A stretch of 48,505 nucleotides of DNA, from NCBI GenBank assembly GCA_944381475.1, contig CALWLH010000104.1:1-48505 (forward strand), given 5' to 3'. The notes under the pieces are model-generated. The model was not told where the DNA came from and searched no databases. It saw only the letters and a program-made list of their open reading frames with translations. A program made the position numbers and the translations under genes. Origin of the DNA: an uncultured Lachnospiraceae bacterium. GTDB lineage: Bacteria; Bacillota; Clostridia; Lachnospirales; Lachnospiraceae. Positions 33,708 to 42,818 of this stretch are shown one piece after another; positions within the stretch are counted from its first letter, which is position 1, and every line of letters begins with the position of its first letter.

Positions 33708-35753
33708 TTAAATCGCTCCGCTTCCGCGCATTTCGGCGATGGTATCCATCAGCTGCTGCTTTACCTCTTCCAGTGTCTTTCCCGGTACCTGGGCGCCTGC
33801 TATACTCATGTGTCCGCCCCCTCCCAGCTTTTCCATGACAATCTGAACGTTGACCTCATCGATGGAGCGGGCACTTATATAGATTTTATTTTCAAACTCC
33901 GTCAGGACAAAGCTGGCCTGGATACCTCTGATATTTAAAAGCTCGTTGGCAGTTTGGGCTGCAATCACATTCAGGCTCTCGCTGCTCTCCCCTGCACAGG
34001 AGCTGATGGCAAAGGTATCCATAAAAATTTCCGCCTCATGGATGGCATTTGCCCGGATCTTGTAATCCTGCATATCCTCCCTGAACATCTTCCTTACCCG
34101 GGTCACATCCGCGCCATTTCTCCGAAGAAACGCCGCGGCCTCAAAGGTTCTAATTCCGGTTTTATTTTTAAAGTGGTCTGTGTCGATCACAATACCCGCA
34201 TACATGGCGTCCGCCTCCAGGCTCCTGATGCGTATACCATCCTCGTAATACTGCAGGATCTCTGCCACCATCTCGCAGGCGGAGCTGGCATAGGGCTCCA
34301 CATAGGAAAGCACCGCATTGTCGATACGCTCGCTGGTCTGTCGGTGGTGATCTAAGATTACCACGTTTTTTGTCCGCTTTAAAAGCTCGGGGCACTCGGT
34401 CATATTGGGACGATTCACATCCACCACCACAACAACTGTATTGTCATTAACCAGGTCCCTTGCACGCTCAGAGCTGATAAACAGATCCTCCTCATAATCC
34501 GTGCTCTCCTTAAAACGCTCCAAAAGGGGTTTGATGGAGCCGATGACCGTATCCAGCACAATATAGGCCTTTTTGCCTGAAATGCTCGCTGCCCGATAAA
34601 CGCCAATGGCGGCGCCGATGCTGTCCACATCGCTTAAATGATGTCCCATGATCAGCACCCGTTCCTTGCTCTCGATCAGTTCCCGCAGGGCATGGGCCTT
34701 CACTCTGGCCTTCACCCGGGTGGTTTTCTCCACGGAGTGGGATTTTCCGCCGAAATATTCCACATTGTTTCTGTCCTTTAAAACCACCTGGTCTCCGCCC
34801 CGCCCCAAAGCCAGATCCATGGCCATTCTTGCGTATTCATAATTCTGGGCAAAGCTGTCGCCGTGGATACCGATGCCAATGCTGACAGTGATAGCCATGT
34901 CATTACCGATATTAACTGCTTTTGTCTCCTCCAGCAGAGAAAACTTTCTGCTGCGCATATCCTCCAGATACTTCCAAGCCACCACGAACAGATATTTATC
35001 TTTTTCAAGCTTTTTTAGGATGCACTGGTATCTGCTGAAATACTGCGTAATCTTTCGGTCAACCAGGGCTATGAGAAGGGATTTTCTCACATCCTCCAGG
35101 TCTTCCAGCGCCTCCTCGTAATTATCCATATAGATAAGACCCGCAACCAGCTGGTTATCCTCCAGCTCCCTCTGGCAGCGCAGGATCTCTGTTTCATCAT
35201 ACATGTACAGGGCATAAACCGCTGCGGCAGAATTCAGCTGGTCGTCGGATATAAGGCTCTGCAGTATGCCGGAAAACCCAAGCTTTTTAAGGGTAAGGCG
35301 ATAATTTCTTGCCTGGTAAAGCACCCGGGTAACGGACATGTCATCCTCTCCGGAATAGGCTTTCTTTGTGACCTCGGGAAAAATATTATGAAGCAGCTCC
35401 TTGTCCAAAACCTCCTCCCCCACGGCTTTTTTCAGAGCTCCGTTAAACCAGAGCACCTTCCCCCGCTCATCACAGATACCATAGGGGACATCCAAATCAT
35501 AAAGGATATTTTTCTGAACCTGGGCATATTCCGAAGCAAAGCTCACCAGTTCCTTTGAGACATGATTCCGGTAATAAAGATAAAAATAAACGGATGCGGC
35601 CACATAAAACGCCCCAAAAACGGAGGCTGCGATTCCTCCCTGCAAATCCAATGCGAACATCAGGGGGATCATCAGAACCACCAGAACACTCATCCAAATT
35701 GGCCACTTTAAATAAACCCGAAATGATGTCTTCATTTTGCGCTGTTCCTTCAT
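33708..35753 (-). CDS. gdpP: Cyclic-di-AMP phosphodiesterase GdpP
   Basis: 681 residues. Two membrane helices at the N-terminus, a PAS-like domain (about 80-140), a degenerate GGDEF domain (about 170-300) and a DHH/DHHA1 phosphodiesterase (about 340-680). Metal-site motifs seen are MGHHLSDVDSIGAAIG, VVVVDVNRP, VVILDHHRQ and GGGGHMSIAGAQVPG. It hydrolyses c-di-AMP, the messenger controlling potassium and wall homeostasis. It is read from the promoter at 35819-35847 and followed by rplI and dnaB. Confidence 0.95.
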   Translation of the reverse strand: MKEQRKMKTSFRVYLKWPIWMSVLVVLMIPLMFALDLQGGIAASVFGAFYVAASVYFYLYYRNHVSKELVSFASEYAQVQKNILYDLDVPYGICDERGKVLWFNGALKKAVGEEVLDKELLHNIFPEVTKKAYSGEDDMSVTRVLYQARNYRLTLKKLGFSGILQSLISDDQLNSAAAVYALYMYDETEILRCQRELEDNQLVAGLIYMDNYEEALEDLEDVRKSLLIALVDRKITQYFSRYQCILKKLEKDKYLFVVAWKYLEDMRSRKFSLLEETKAVNIGNDMAITVSIGIGIHGDSFAQNYEYARMAMDLALGRGGDQVVLKDRNNVEYFGGKSHSVEKTTRVKARVKAHALRELIESKERVLIMGHHLSDVDSIGAAIGVYRAASISGKKAYIVLDTVIGSIKPLLERFKESTDYEEDLFISSERARDLVNDNTVVVVVDVNRPNMTECPELLKRTKNVVILDHHRQTSERIDNAVLSYVEPYASSACEMVAEILQYYEDGIRIRSLEADAMYAGIVIDTDHFKNKTGIRTFEAAAFLRRNGADVTRVRKMFREDMQDYKIRANAIHEAEIFMDTFAISSCAGESSESLNVIAAQTANELLNIRGIQASFVLTEFENKIYISARSIDEVNVQIVMEKLGGGGHMSIAGAQVPGKTLEEVKQQLMDTIAEMRGSGAI

Positions 35754-35818
35754 CTACAGGTCTCCTCTCCAGACTCACAGAAACAAAACTGTTCCGGCAC
35801 ATCAACATGCTGTTTTTT

Positions 35819-35847
35819 ATAATACCACGATTCGGCCTCGTTTGCAA
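35819..35847 (-). promoter_or_regulatory. Promoter of gdpP-rplI-dnaB
   Basis: Minus strand TTGCAA, 17 bases, TATTAT. Confidence 0.7.
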
Positions 35848-35899
35848 CCATTTGCGATGCGCAGCCCCCCTCTCCGCCCCTTCTCATATTTTTTAATGT

Positions 35900-35924
35900 A
35901 AAAACCCCCGCAAAAATGCGGGGG
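35900..35924 (-). terminator. Terminator of the rpsF-ssb-rpsR operon
   Basis: On the minus strand CCCCCGCA, AUUUUUGC-type loop region, TGCGGGGG and TTTTACATT. It separates the ribosomal operon from gdpP. The rest of 35925-36103 holds no gene; a few GC-rich inverted stretches (GCCGCCGGATAGGCGGC at 36008) have no clear role. Confidence 0.8.
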
Positions 35925-36103
35925 TCAGTGATTGTCATATGCCACGGGACGCAGGCATGATCCACTGCTTCCCGTATGTCAAAATGCTGAAATTACCCTG
36001 AAAGTCCCGCCGCCGGATAGGCGGCATCCGTTCGGGTATTTCAAGTGCGCCTGCCGGACTTTCCTGGTACGGCGGTATGTCCAGCTGCCGGGCGCATGAA
36101 GGC

Positions 36104-36364
36104 TTACTCTACTGTGTAGGGCAGCAGCGCAATATGACGCGCTCTCTTGATCGCAACGGTCAATGCTCTCTGATGCTTTGCGCAGGTTCCTGTGATTCTT
36201 CTGGGAAGGATCTTCCCTCTCTCAGAAATATATCTCTTCAGCTTTGCTGCATCCTTGTAATCGATGACATTGTCCTCGCCACAAAATACGCAAACCTTCT
36301 TTTTTCTGCGAACGCCTCTCTTAAACTTAGAAGCATCTGCCTTATCAGCCTTATTGAATGCCAT
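36104..36364 (-). CDS. rpsR: Ribosomal protein bS18, zinc-binding form
   Basis: 86 residues from the ATG at 36364 (GGAAGGAGGCAAAT upstream). It has the S18 core [17 protein letters not shown] and a complete C-x2-C ... C-x2-H set (VCVFCGEDN and [10 protein letters not shown]), the zinc-carrying C-plus variant. A second C-minus copy may exist elsewhere in the genome. It is third in the rpsF-ssb-rpsR operon. Confidence 0.97.
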   Translation of the reverse strand: MAFNKADKADASKFKRGVRRKKKVCVFCGEDNVIDYKDAAKLKRYISERGKILPRRITGTCAKHQRALTVAIKRARHIALLPYTVE

Positions 36365-36417
36365 ATTTGCCTCCTTCCACACACGGCATACCCGCCGTAT
36401 GTTCTCTCATGTTTCCA

Positions 36418-36912
36418 TTAGTTGAACGGCAGGCCCTCGTCCTCTACACCGTCCGGAATGTTCATAAAACCGTCAATGGATGCTGTCTCAGGAGCAGGTC
36501 TTCCTGCCGGCGCGGACTGCTGTCCGCCCTGATAGCCGCCGCTTGACTGATAACCACCATTGTTACCGGATGAAGCAGCCTTGCTCTCCGCGAATTCAAT
36601 TTCTTCCGCAATCACATCGGTTGTGTAAACCCGCTGCCCCTCTCTGTTGGTGTAGCTTCCGGTCTGGATACGACCGCAGACAACCACTTTTGTTCCCTGA
36701 TGAAGATACTTCTCAGCAAATTCACCCTGTCTGTCGAAGGCTACACACTGAATAAAGTCTGCTGTCTGCTGCTCCCCATTGTTCGCGTCTCTTCTGGAAA
36801 AGCGGCGATCCACAGCCAGTGTAAATCTGGCAATCGCCATGGAACGCTCTCCCTGGGAGTAGTTAACCATTGGATCTCTGGTGAGTCTCCCCATCAAAAT
36901 AACTTTATTCAT
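36418..36912 (-). CDS. ssb: Single-stranded DNA-binding protein
   Basis: 164 residues from the ATG at 36912 (AGGAGAAAGA upstream). The OB fold begins MNKVILMGRLTRDPMVNYSQ. A Gly/Gln/Ser-rich linker leads to an acidic tip DGVEDEGLPFN, the docking peptide for replication and repair partners. It lies between rpsF and rpsR as in most Firmicutes. Confidence 0.97.
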   Translation of the reverse strand: MNKVILMGRLTRDPMVNYSQGERSMAIARFTLAVDRRFSRRDANNGEQQTADFIQCVAFDRQGEFAEKYLHQGTKVVVCGRIQTGSYTNREGQRVYTTDVIAEEIEFAESKAASSGNNGGYQSSGGYQGGQQSAPAGRPAPETASIDGFMNIPDGVEDEGLPFN

Positions 36913-36991
36913 TCTTTCTCCTATCTGCATAGCTACTCTATGCCGCAAATGCATACCCGCAATGGTCACGGGCTGTTTGCTCGTGCACCAA

Positions 36992-37279
36992 TTATGCTTC
37001 CTTCTTTACGCAAAGAAAACGAACAACGGACTCCATCAGACGGATATGCTCTTCCACCTGTCCGGGACAATCCGGCGCCGCCTCGAAGTTTACGATGTAG
37101 TAGAAAGCCTCTCTGGACTTCTGGATCTCATATGCAAGTCTCTTCTTGCCCCAGTCGTCAACGTTCTCTACAGTACCGCCGAAACGGGTAATGTAGCCCT
37201 GAACCTTCTCAAGAGCTGCTGCTCTCTCCTCATCCTCGAGTTTTGCGCTTAAAACAACTACTAATTCATACTTGTTCAT
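36992..37279 (-). CDS. rpsF: Ribosomal protein bS6
   Basis: 95 residues from the ATG at 37279 (GAAGGAGG upstream), starting MNKYELVVVLSAKLEDEER, with the core NVDDWGKKRLAYEIQKSREA. It is the first gene of the operon with ssb and rpsR. The longer frame to 37390 runs into the promoter and is not used. Confidence 0.97.
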   Translation of the reverse strand: MNKYELVVVLSAKLEDEERAAALEKVQGYITRFGGTVENVDDWGKKRLAYEIQKSREAFYYIVNFEAAPDCPGQVEEHIRLMESVVRFLCVKKEA

Positions 37280-37355
37280 GCGTCTTTTTCCTCCTTCTGG
37301 TCTCTGGCCCCCTGTCCGGCAGGGAGCAAGGTTTGATACTATATCACAAAGGGTG

Positions 37356-37384
37356 ATTTTATCATAATCGATGGAAAATTGCAA
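37356..37384 (-). promoter_or_regulatory. Promoter of rpsF-ssb-rpsR
   Basis: Minus strand TTGCAA, 17 bases, TAAAAT; leader of about 70 bases. Confidence 0.7.
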
Positions 37385-37448
37385 GTCCAATTTTCACATT
37401 CCAAAATATTTTTTGATATCTTTTCAAGCTGAATCTCTTTTCCCTCCA

Positions 37449-37477
37449 TTGCTTTTTTTCCCCGGATGGGATATGAT
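37449..37477 (+). promoter_or_regulatory. Promoter of the DUF951 gene
   Basis: TTGCTT, 17 bases, TATGAT; places the RNA start near 37484, which supports the ATG at 37535. Confidence 0.55.
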
Positions 37478-37534
37478 GATAGCGGAGAATTGCTCCTGAC
37501 TTTGCATTTTCTCAATCCCTTTGGAGGTATGATT

Positions 37535-37717
37535 ATGGAATATCAGCTCGGTGATATCGTAAAACTGAAAAAAGAACATCCCTGCGGCAGCAGGGAGTGG
37601 GAAATCCTCCGGGTAGGCATGGATTTTCGCCTCAAATGCCTAGGCTGCGGCCACCAGATCATGCTGCCCAGAAAACAGGTGGAGAAAAATACCCGGGGCC
37701 TGCGCCATCCAGAATAA
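37535..37717 (+). CDS. DUF951 small protein
   Basis: 60 residues from the ATG at 37535 (GGAGGTATGATT upstream). Family features are YQLGDIVKLKKEHPCGSREW, EILRVGMDFRLKCLGCGHQI and MLPRKQVEK. An early Cys and a C-x2-C suggest a small metal-binding fold. The family is widespread in Firmicutes near the origin-proximal ribosomal cluster and has no known function. An ACCCGGGG/CCCCGGGT inverted repeat spans its stop codon (37690-37733). Confidence 0.9.
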   Translation: MEYQLGDIVKLKKEHPCGSREWEILRVGMDFRLKCLGCGHQIMLPRKQVEKNTRGLRHPE

Positions 37718-37789
37718 ACGCAATCCCCGGGTAACATCGTCCCAAAACAATGCCCATTCCAAAGTATACCTTTCAGGAGCATCCATCGC

Positions 37790-38521
37790 CTATAAAAAAC
37801 TTCCCAGAACCTTCCCGATCGAATCGTGAATCACCAGGTCCGCCTGATTATCCCGGGAGGTTTCCGCCTTGTTGATCAGCACCAGATGTCTGCCCTGAAA
37901 GTAGTCTATAAAACCGGCAGCCGGGTATACCACCAGGGACGTCCCCCCGATAATCAGCATATCCGCCTTTGCAATGTGCTGAATGCTTCTCTGCATGACG
38001 CTGTAATCCAGGGACTCCTCATAGAGCACCACGTCGGGCTTGATCCGTCCGCCGCAGCCGCACCTTGGCACCAGCTTCTCCCCCTGTTCCATGCGCTCCA
38101 TCATGCCCTTCAAATCATAAAATTTTTGACAGCTTTCACAGAAATTTCTCAGCACGCTTCCATGGAGTTCCAGAACCTCTTTGCTGCCCGCCTTCTGGTG
38201 CAGACCGTCTATATTCTGGGTGATAACCGCCTTCAGCTTTCCCTCCGCTTCCAGCCTCGCAAGAGCCCTGTGGGCAGCGTTTGGCTGTGCATCGGGAAAG
38301 AGCATCTTGTTATAGTAAAACCTGAAAAACTCCTCCGGCCTTCTCCTGTAAAAGGTATGGCTTAATATCTGCTCAGGGGGATATGCGTACTCCTGGTTAT
38401 AGAGTCCATCCTGACTCCTGAAATCAGGAATATTGCTCTCGGTGGAAACTCCTGCTCCCCCGAAAAACACCACATATTCAGACTCCTTCATCCACTGCTT
38501 GAATATCTCGATATTTTCCAT
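37790..38521 (-). CDS. cobB: NAD-dependent protein deacylase, sirtuin
   Basis: 243 residues from the ATG at 38521 (a GTG at 38533 is a possible alternative, with AAAGG close by). It removes acyl groups from lysines, using NAD. Motifs are FFGGAGVSTESNIPDFRSQ, TQNIDGLHQKAG, catalytic His in LELHGSVLRNFC, and four zinc cysteines (FCESCQKFY and VPRCGCGGRI). It lies 26 bases after the Big2 amidase gene on the same strand. Confidence 0.93.
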   Translation of the reverse strand: MENIEIFKQWMKESEYVVFFGGAGVSTESNIPDFRSQDGLYNQEYAYPPEQILSHTFYRRRPEEFFRFYYNKMLFPDAQPNAAHRALARLEAEGKLKAVITQNIDGLHQKAGSKEVLELHGSVLRNFCESCQKFYDLKGMMERMEQGEKLVPRCGCGGRIKPDVVLYEESLDYSVMQRSIQHIAKADMLIIGGTSLVVYPAAGFIDYFQGRHLVLINKAETSRDNQADLVIHDSIGKVLGSFL

Positions 38522-38547
38522 TTTCCCATGCACCAGCCTTTCATTTT

Positions 38548-40662
38548 CTATTTTGCTGCCAATCCCAAATAAGAGGCAATCCCTATGGCATCGGCTATGG
38601 CCAGTCTCTGAAGATCCTCGTCAGAGTCGCAAAAGGCCGCATCCGCCCCTTGATCCATGAAGCAATGCTCCACAATAATACCCGGGATCCCATAGCTGGC
38701 ACAAATCCGGTTAATTGCATAATAATCCTGTCCCGGCAGGGCGGCGCTTTCCATTATAGCAGCTCCTCTGTTCTGAAGACCCAAAGCAGAGAGCTGAGCA
38801 AGAATGCTGTTTGCCAGGGAGGCTGACGCCCCTGTCACATGGGACTGCTTGGAAATCAGCGCCAGCGCGCCCCTGCTGGTGTGGGCGGGGGAGCTGTTAA
38901 AATGCAGGCTGACCATCATATCCGCCCCCACGCTGGCGGCATATTCACATCTGGCCCGCAGATCCGTCCCCGTCTCATCCTTTGCAAGCTGCGTATCGCT
39001 GCTCCTGGTAAGAAGCACTACCATGCCGGTATAATGCTCCTCCAGGTAGGCCTTGCAGTAGAGGGCCACCTTTAAATTCATATCCTTTTCCACCAGACCA
39101 TTATAGCCCGCTCCCGGGTCGCTTCCCCCATGGCCCGCATCAAGCACGATCACCTTTTGGGTCTGAGGGAGCTCTCCCATAGAGGTTTCCTCATTCAATG
39201 CATCGGAGGAAGTCTCTTGATAGGAAGAAACCCGGACAATGCATGACGCGCTCTGTCCACCCACTGTTGCAGTCACCGTACAGGTTCCCGCCGAAACAGC
39301 TGTAACCTGCCCGCCGTCTACCGACGCCACCTCGGGGCTGCTTGATGACCACAACACAGTCCGGTCATCGGTGGTATCAGCAGGAAAATAGCCCACGCTG
39401 AGGGCTGCGCTCTCCCCGCTGCGCATGGTGATATCCGTCTTGTTCAGAAAAATGGACTGCAGGGAGGCCGTCACCGCCACAGTACAGCTGGAGGTATACC
39501 CTCCGGCACTGGCGCTGATCACCGCATTTCCCGTCCCTACAGCGCTCACAACTCCGCTTTCATCCACCACAGCCACAGAGGTGTTGCTGCTGCTGTAGGA
39601 AACCCTGGGACTTTCCGTGGTATCCGCCGGCAGCAGCTGGGTCTGAAGCTGCAGGCTGCCCCCCTTTTCAAGCTGCACGACCCCCTGTCCAAGACTTATC
39701 CCCACAAGAGGAATTTTCACCGAAACGGTACACTCCGCGGATATATTTCCGGCACTGACGGTAATCCTGGACGTACCTGCGGAAAGCGCTTTAATAACGC
39801 CATTCTGATCCACAGAAACAATCTGCGGGTCACTGCTGCTGAATTTCAGAGTGGGTTCATCCGTTACATTGGAGGGCGAAAGCAGGACAGAGAGCTTCTG
39901 GCTCCCTCCAAGCTCCAAAGAAACGTCCTTCTGCTCAAATTCAAGGGCTTTTAAATGGGATACAACCCTTACCCGGCATTCTGTTTTCAGATCTCCCACC
40001 GTCACGGTAATGTTCGCCGTCCCCGTACCTACGGTGTGAAGTCCGCCCATTGGATCAACCGCCAGGACAGCCGTATCGTCGGATTCATAGACCGGCGCCT
40101 CCTGCTCCGTGGTATCCCCGGGAAGCAGCTCCATATCAAGGGCATATGTGGTCTGAGAATTATATTCCAGCTCCAGGTCTCTCAGCACAATTTCCTCAAG
40201 AGGCACATCCACAGTAACCTGGCATACGGCGGTCTGCCTGCCCATGAAAGCGATCACGAGCGCTGTTCCGCCGCCTACAGCCTTCAGATTTCCGGTGTCA
40301 TCCGCCTGTACCACTTTGGGATCACTGGTTACCCATATAACCTTTTTGGGAGTATTTGCCTCCTCCGGAAGCACCGATAAATCCAGCGTAAACTCCTCGC
40401 CCTTTACTGCATGTACCCGGGTGCTTTCAAAGGAAATCTCCTGAACCGGAACAGGCTCCGTTTCCGCCTCCGACTCCTTCGCCGGGCGTTCTTCGGCTGT
40501 CTCAGAAGACGCCTCCTCCGCATCCTCCCCATAAGTTGTCTCCTGCGCATCATTGGCGGAAACATCAACCTGACCGGCCTGCGTTCCCAGTGCAGTCAAA
40601 GCTGCGCATCCCGTCAGCGTCAGCAGCATCAGTCCTGTAGCCAGTCCGACTAATCTCCTCAT
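38548..40662 (-). CDS. N-acetylmuramoyl-L-alanine amidase lipoprotein with five Big2 domains
   Basis: 704 residues. Lipobox LTLTGCAALT near residue 19, then an acidic Glu/Ala linker. Five bacterial Ig-like (Big2) repeats of about 80 residues cover roughly 72-480, each ending in an AGTxxITV-type strand. The C-terminal 200 residues are Amidase_3: the zinc set is His in VLDAGHGGSDPG, Glu in NGLVEKDMNLK, His in MVSLHFNSSP and the catalytic Glu in IIVEHCFMDQ. It cuts the bond between MurNAc and the stem peptide. The neighbour upstream is a second amidase with the same catalytic domain. Confidence 0.93.
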   Translation of the reverse strand: MRRLVGLATGLMLLTLTGCAALTALGTQAGQVDVSANDAQETTYGEDAEEASSETAEERPAKESEAETEPVPVQEISFESTRVHAVKGEEFTLDLSVLPEEANTPKKVIWVTSDPKVVQADDTGNLKAVGGGTALVIAFMGRQTAVCQVTVDVPLEEIVLRDLELEYNSQTTYALDMELLPGDTTEQEAPVYESDDTAVLAVDPMGGLHTVGTGTANITVTVGDLKTECRVRVVSHLKALEFEQKDVSLELGGSQKLSVLLSPSNVTDEPTLKFSSSDPQIVSVDQNGVIKALSAGTSRITVSAGNISAECTVSVKIPLVGISLGQGVVQLEKGGSLQLQTQLLPADTTESPRVSYSSSNTSVAVVDESGVVSAVGTGNAVISASAGGYTSSCTVAVTASLQSIFLNKTDITMRSGESAALSVGYFPADTTDDRTVLWSSSSPEVASVDGGQVTAVSAGTCTVTATVGGQSASCIVRVSSYQETSSDALNEETSMGELPQTQKVIVLDAGHGGSDPGAGYNGLVEKDMNLKVALYCKAYLEEHYTGMVVLLTRSSDTQLAKDETGTDLRARCEYAASVGADMMVSLHFNSSPAHTSRGALALISKQSHVTGASASLANSILAQLSALGLQNRGAAIMESAALPGQDYYAINRICASYGIPGIIVEHCFMDQGADAAFCDSDEDLQRLAIADAIGIASYLGLAAK

Positions 40663-40676
40663 GATCTACCCCCGTA

Positions 40677-41591
40677 TTACTCCCTGTATTGAAGTCCCAA
40701 AAACTGTGCGATGCCCATGGCGTCTGCCTGTCCGAGCCGCTGCAGGGCCTCATCCGTACTGTAGAAGCTCCTGTCCGTTTCGTTTCTCATAAAACAGTGC
40801 TCCACGATAATGCCCGGTATTCCCACGGAAGCGCTGTGTCTGCATATGGCGTAATAGTCCATGGCAGAACCATATTCATCAAAATATTCCTCGCTGTCCC
40901 TGAGCAAGAGTCCCCTGTTGGCAAGTCCCAGCTGTGAAAGCTGGTTTAATATGCTGTTTGCAAGGGCAGAGGACTCTTCAGCAACCCAGGACTGCTTTGA
41001 CACACACACCAGCGAACCATTGGTGGTGTTGGTAGGGTCAGAATTAAAATGCAGGCTCACCAGTATTTCCGCATTATAGGACTTTGCAAGCTTCACCCGT
41101 TCCTCCAAATCCTCCTTCTGGTCATAGGAAAATTCCGTGTCGCTGTCACGGGTCAAATAAACCGTGACATTTTCATAATTCGCCAGAAGATAGTCCCTGC
41201 AATATAGAGCAGTCCTGAGGGCCAGATCCTTTTCCTGATAAGCGCCGTCCAATGCCCCTGTCCACACACCCCCATGTCCCGGGTCAAGCATGACCACATG
41301 CTCTGCAGCCGGAGGCTCAGTATTTTCCTCCGAGGATGACTCTGGGGGCGCCTCACCGGTGCTTTCCAAATCAATATGTACAGTCTGGTGGGCGGTCTCC
41401 GTTTCTGATTCCGCAGCATCAAGGGTCGCCTCCATCACGCTTTCCCCCGGCATTATAAAGGGCGGGGCGGAGGAGCTCTCCTGGGAGCTGGGCACCTGCG
41501 TATATGTGGGGCCTGCGCATCCTGCGGATATCACACTTACAATAGTTAATCCGGCCGCAGCCAGTAATTTTCTTATATTTCTCTTATTCAT
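40677..41591 (-). CDS. N-acetylmuramoyl-L-alanine amidase lipoprotein
   Basis: 304 residues. Lipobox VISAGCAGPT near residue 25, an acidic Ser/Glu linker, then Amidase_3 with VMLDPGHGGVWTG, GAYQEKDLALR, LVSLHFNSDP and IIVEHCFMRNE. It lacks Big2 repeats but its catalytic part is close to that of the next gene (14-base gap), which points to a duplication. The promoter is at 41645-41673, divergent from the nucleoid-associated gene. Confidence 0.93.
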   Translation of the reverse strand: MNKRNIRKLLAAAGLTIVSVISAGCAGPTYTQVPSSQESSSAPPFIMPGESVMEATLDAAESETETAHQTVHIDLESTGEAPPESSSEENTEPPAAEHVVMLDPGHGGVWTGALDGAYQEKDLALRTALYCRDYLLANYENVTVYLTRDSDTEFSYDQKEDLEERVKLAKSYNAEILVSLHFNSDPTNTTNGSLVCVSKQSWVAEESSALANSILNQLSQLGLANRGLLLRDSEEYFDEYGSAMDYYAICRHSASVGIPGIIVEHCFMRNETDRSFYSTDEALQRLGQADAMGIAQFLGLQYRE

Positions 41592-41644
41592 GATTGCGCC
41601 TCATTCCGAATTTTATCGACAAAAATTGCCGGCAAATCATATCT

Positions 41645-41673
41645 ACCATATCAAAGAAAAAAGAAAATGTCAA
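41645..41673 (-). promoter_or_regulatory. Promoter of the amidase pair
   Basis: Minus strand TTGACA, 17 bases, TATGGT. Confidence 0.55.
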
Positions 41674-41721
41674 TTGGACAATCCTTAAAGATTAACTAAA
41701 AACAGCAGGTCAAACCAGGGT

Positions 41722-41750
41722 TTGAATTTTTGACAATCTTATGCTAGAAT
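41722..41750 (+). promoter_or_regulatory. Promoter of the nucleoid-associated gene
   Basis: TTGAAT, 17 bases, TAGAAT with an extended TGC. Confidence 0.65.
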
Positions 41751-41787
41751 CATAAATTGCAAAAGAACCTTTATAAGGAGGCCCTTT

Positions 41788-42801
41788 ATGGAAAAGGAAG
41801 AGATTATAATCAGAAAGGCCATTTTACATATTTTGGATTCATCTCTGGCCGCACCCCTTTTCTCCGATTATCTCATGGATATCAGCATGGACGCCTCGGA
41901 GCTCTTTCGCAGCCAGATTTTCCATCTCCTGACCGATGATGATGTGAAGGACTGCAGCTTTGACGAGGAAAACTCCGCGTTTTTCAAGGCCCTCTATGGC
42001 TTTTCCGAAAATGCGCTGACTGCATTTTCTCGGGCAGCCAGCGAGGAATTTTTTCATCTCATGAAGGAGCATGCCGCCATTCCGGATGGGGATCTGTTCT
42101 TTGTCACATGCCAGATCCAGGGCGCAATGTATCTGGCCATTTTAAAGATGGGCTACCGGACAGCCTTTGTCCACAGCACGTCGCCCCAGGAACAGGGCGG
42201 CCAGTACAACTCCATCAAGCGCTATGCCGGAGCGCTTCCCGGCGCCGCTGCAAAGCCCGGCGAGGGCGTGCTGATCAATCTCCTGGACTACTCCCTGAGA
42301 GTAGCGGAAAAGAAATACGAGATCGACGGAAAAAAGCAGCATTATCTTTCCGCCATGCTTTTAGGATGCCGCGGCAAGCTTTCCCAAAAAGCCAGGATGG
42401 ACATCGTCACAAAGGCTGTGGAAAAGGTGAATAAAGAATATTTTCAGGACAGCTTTGAGAAGGAGCTTCAAGCAAAAAGCGTTCTGCAATCTGAAATCGC
42501 CGCAGAAGGAGCCATTGTGCTCCAGGAGCTTCCTGAAAAAATCTATCCCGAGCATCCCCAGGCCAGAGAAAAATTAGACGCAGCCCTGGCTCAGTACAAT
42601 CTAACCAGCGAAGAAATACGGCCAAAAAAGGCGTCCACCACCAGAAAGCTGGAAAAGCAGTTTCTGGTGACGGACACCGGTATCGAGATTCATATTCCCA
42701 TGGAACAATATCAGGATGCTGCCAGTGTGGAATTCATCTCCAATCCCGACGGCACTACCAGCGTGCTGATAAAAAATATATCCCATCTGTCGGCAAAGTA
42801 A
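41788..42801 (+). CDS. Nucleoid-associated protein, NdpA family
   Basis: 337 residues (AAGGAGGCCCTTT before the ATG). It begins with an NdpA-like IIIRKAILHILDSSLAAPLFSD and has the central LFFVTCQIQGAMYLAILKMG and the C-terminal GIEIHIPMEQYQDAASVEFI followed by NPDGTTSVLIKN. These are hallmarks of the 37-kDa nucleoid-associated family (YejK). The DNA-binding role in Clostridia is not known. It stands alone between the divergent amidases and the convergent phosphoesterase. Confidence 0.85.
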   Translation: MEKEEIIIRKAILHILDSSLAAPLFSDYLMDISMDASELFRSQIFHLLTDDDVKDCSFDEENSAFFKALYGFSENALTAFSRAASEEFFHLMKEHAAIPDGDLFFVTCQIQGAMYLAILKMGYRTAFVHSTSPQEQGGQYNSIKRYAGALPGAAAKPGEGVLINLLDYSLRVAEKKYEIDGKKQHYLSAMLLGCRGKLSQKARMDIVTKAVEKVNKEYFQDSFEKELQAKSVLQSEIAAEGAIVLQELPEKIYPEHPQAREKLDAALAQYNLTSEEIRPKKASTTRKLEKQFLVTDTGIEIHIPMEQYQDAASVEFISNPDGTTSVLIKNISHLSAK

Positions 42802-42818
42802 GAAGCAGACTGCGCCAT

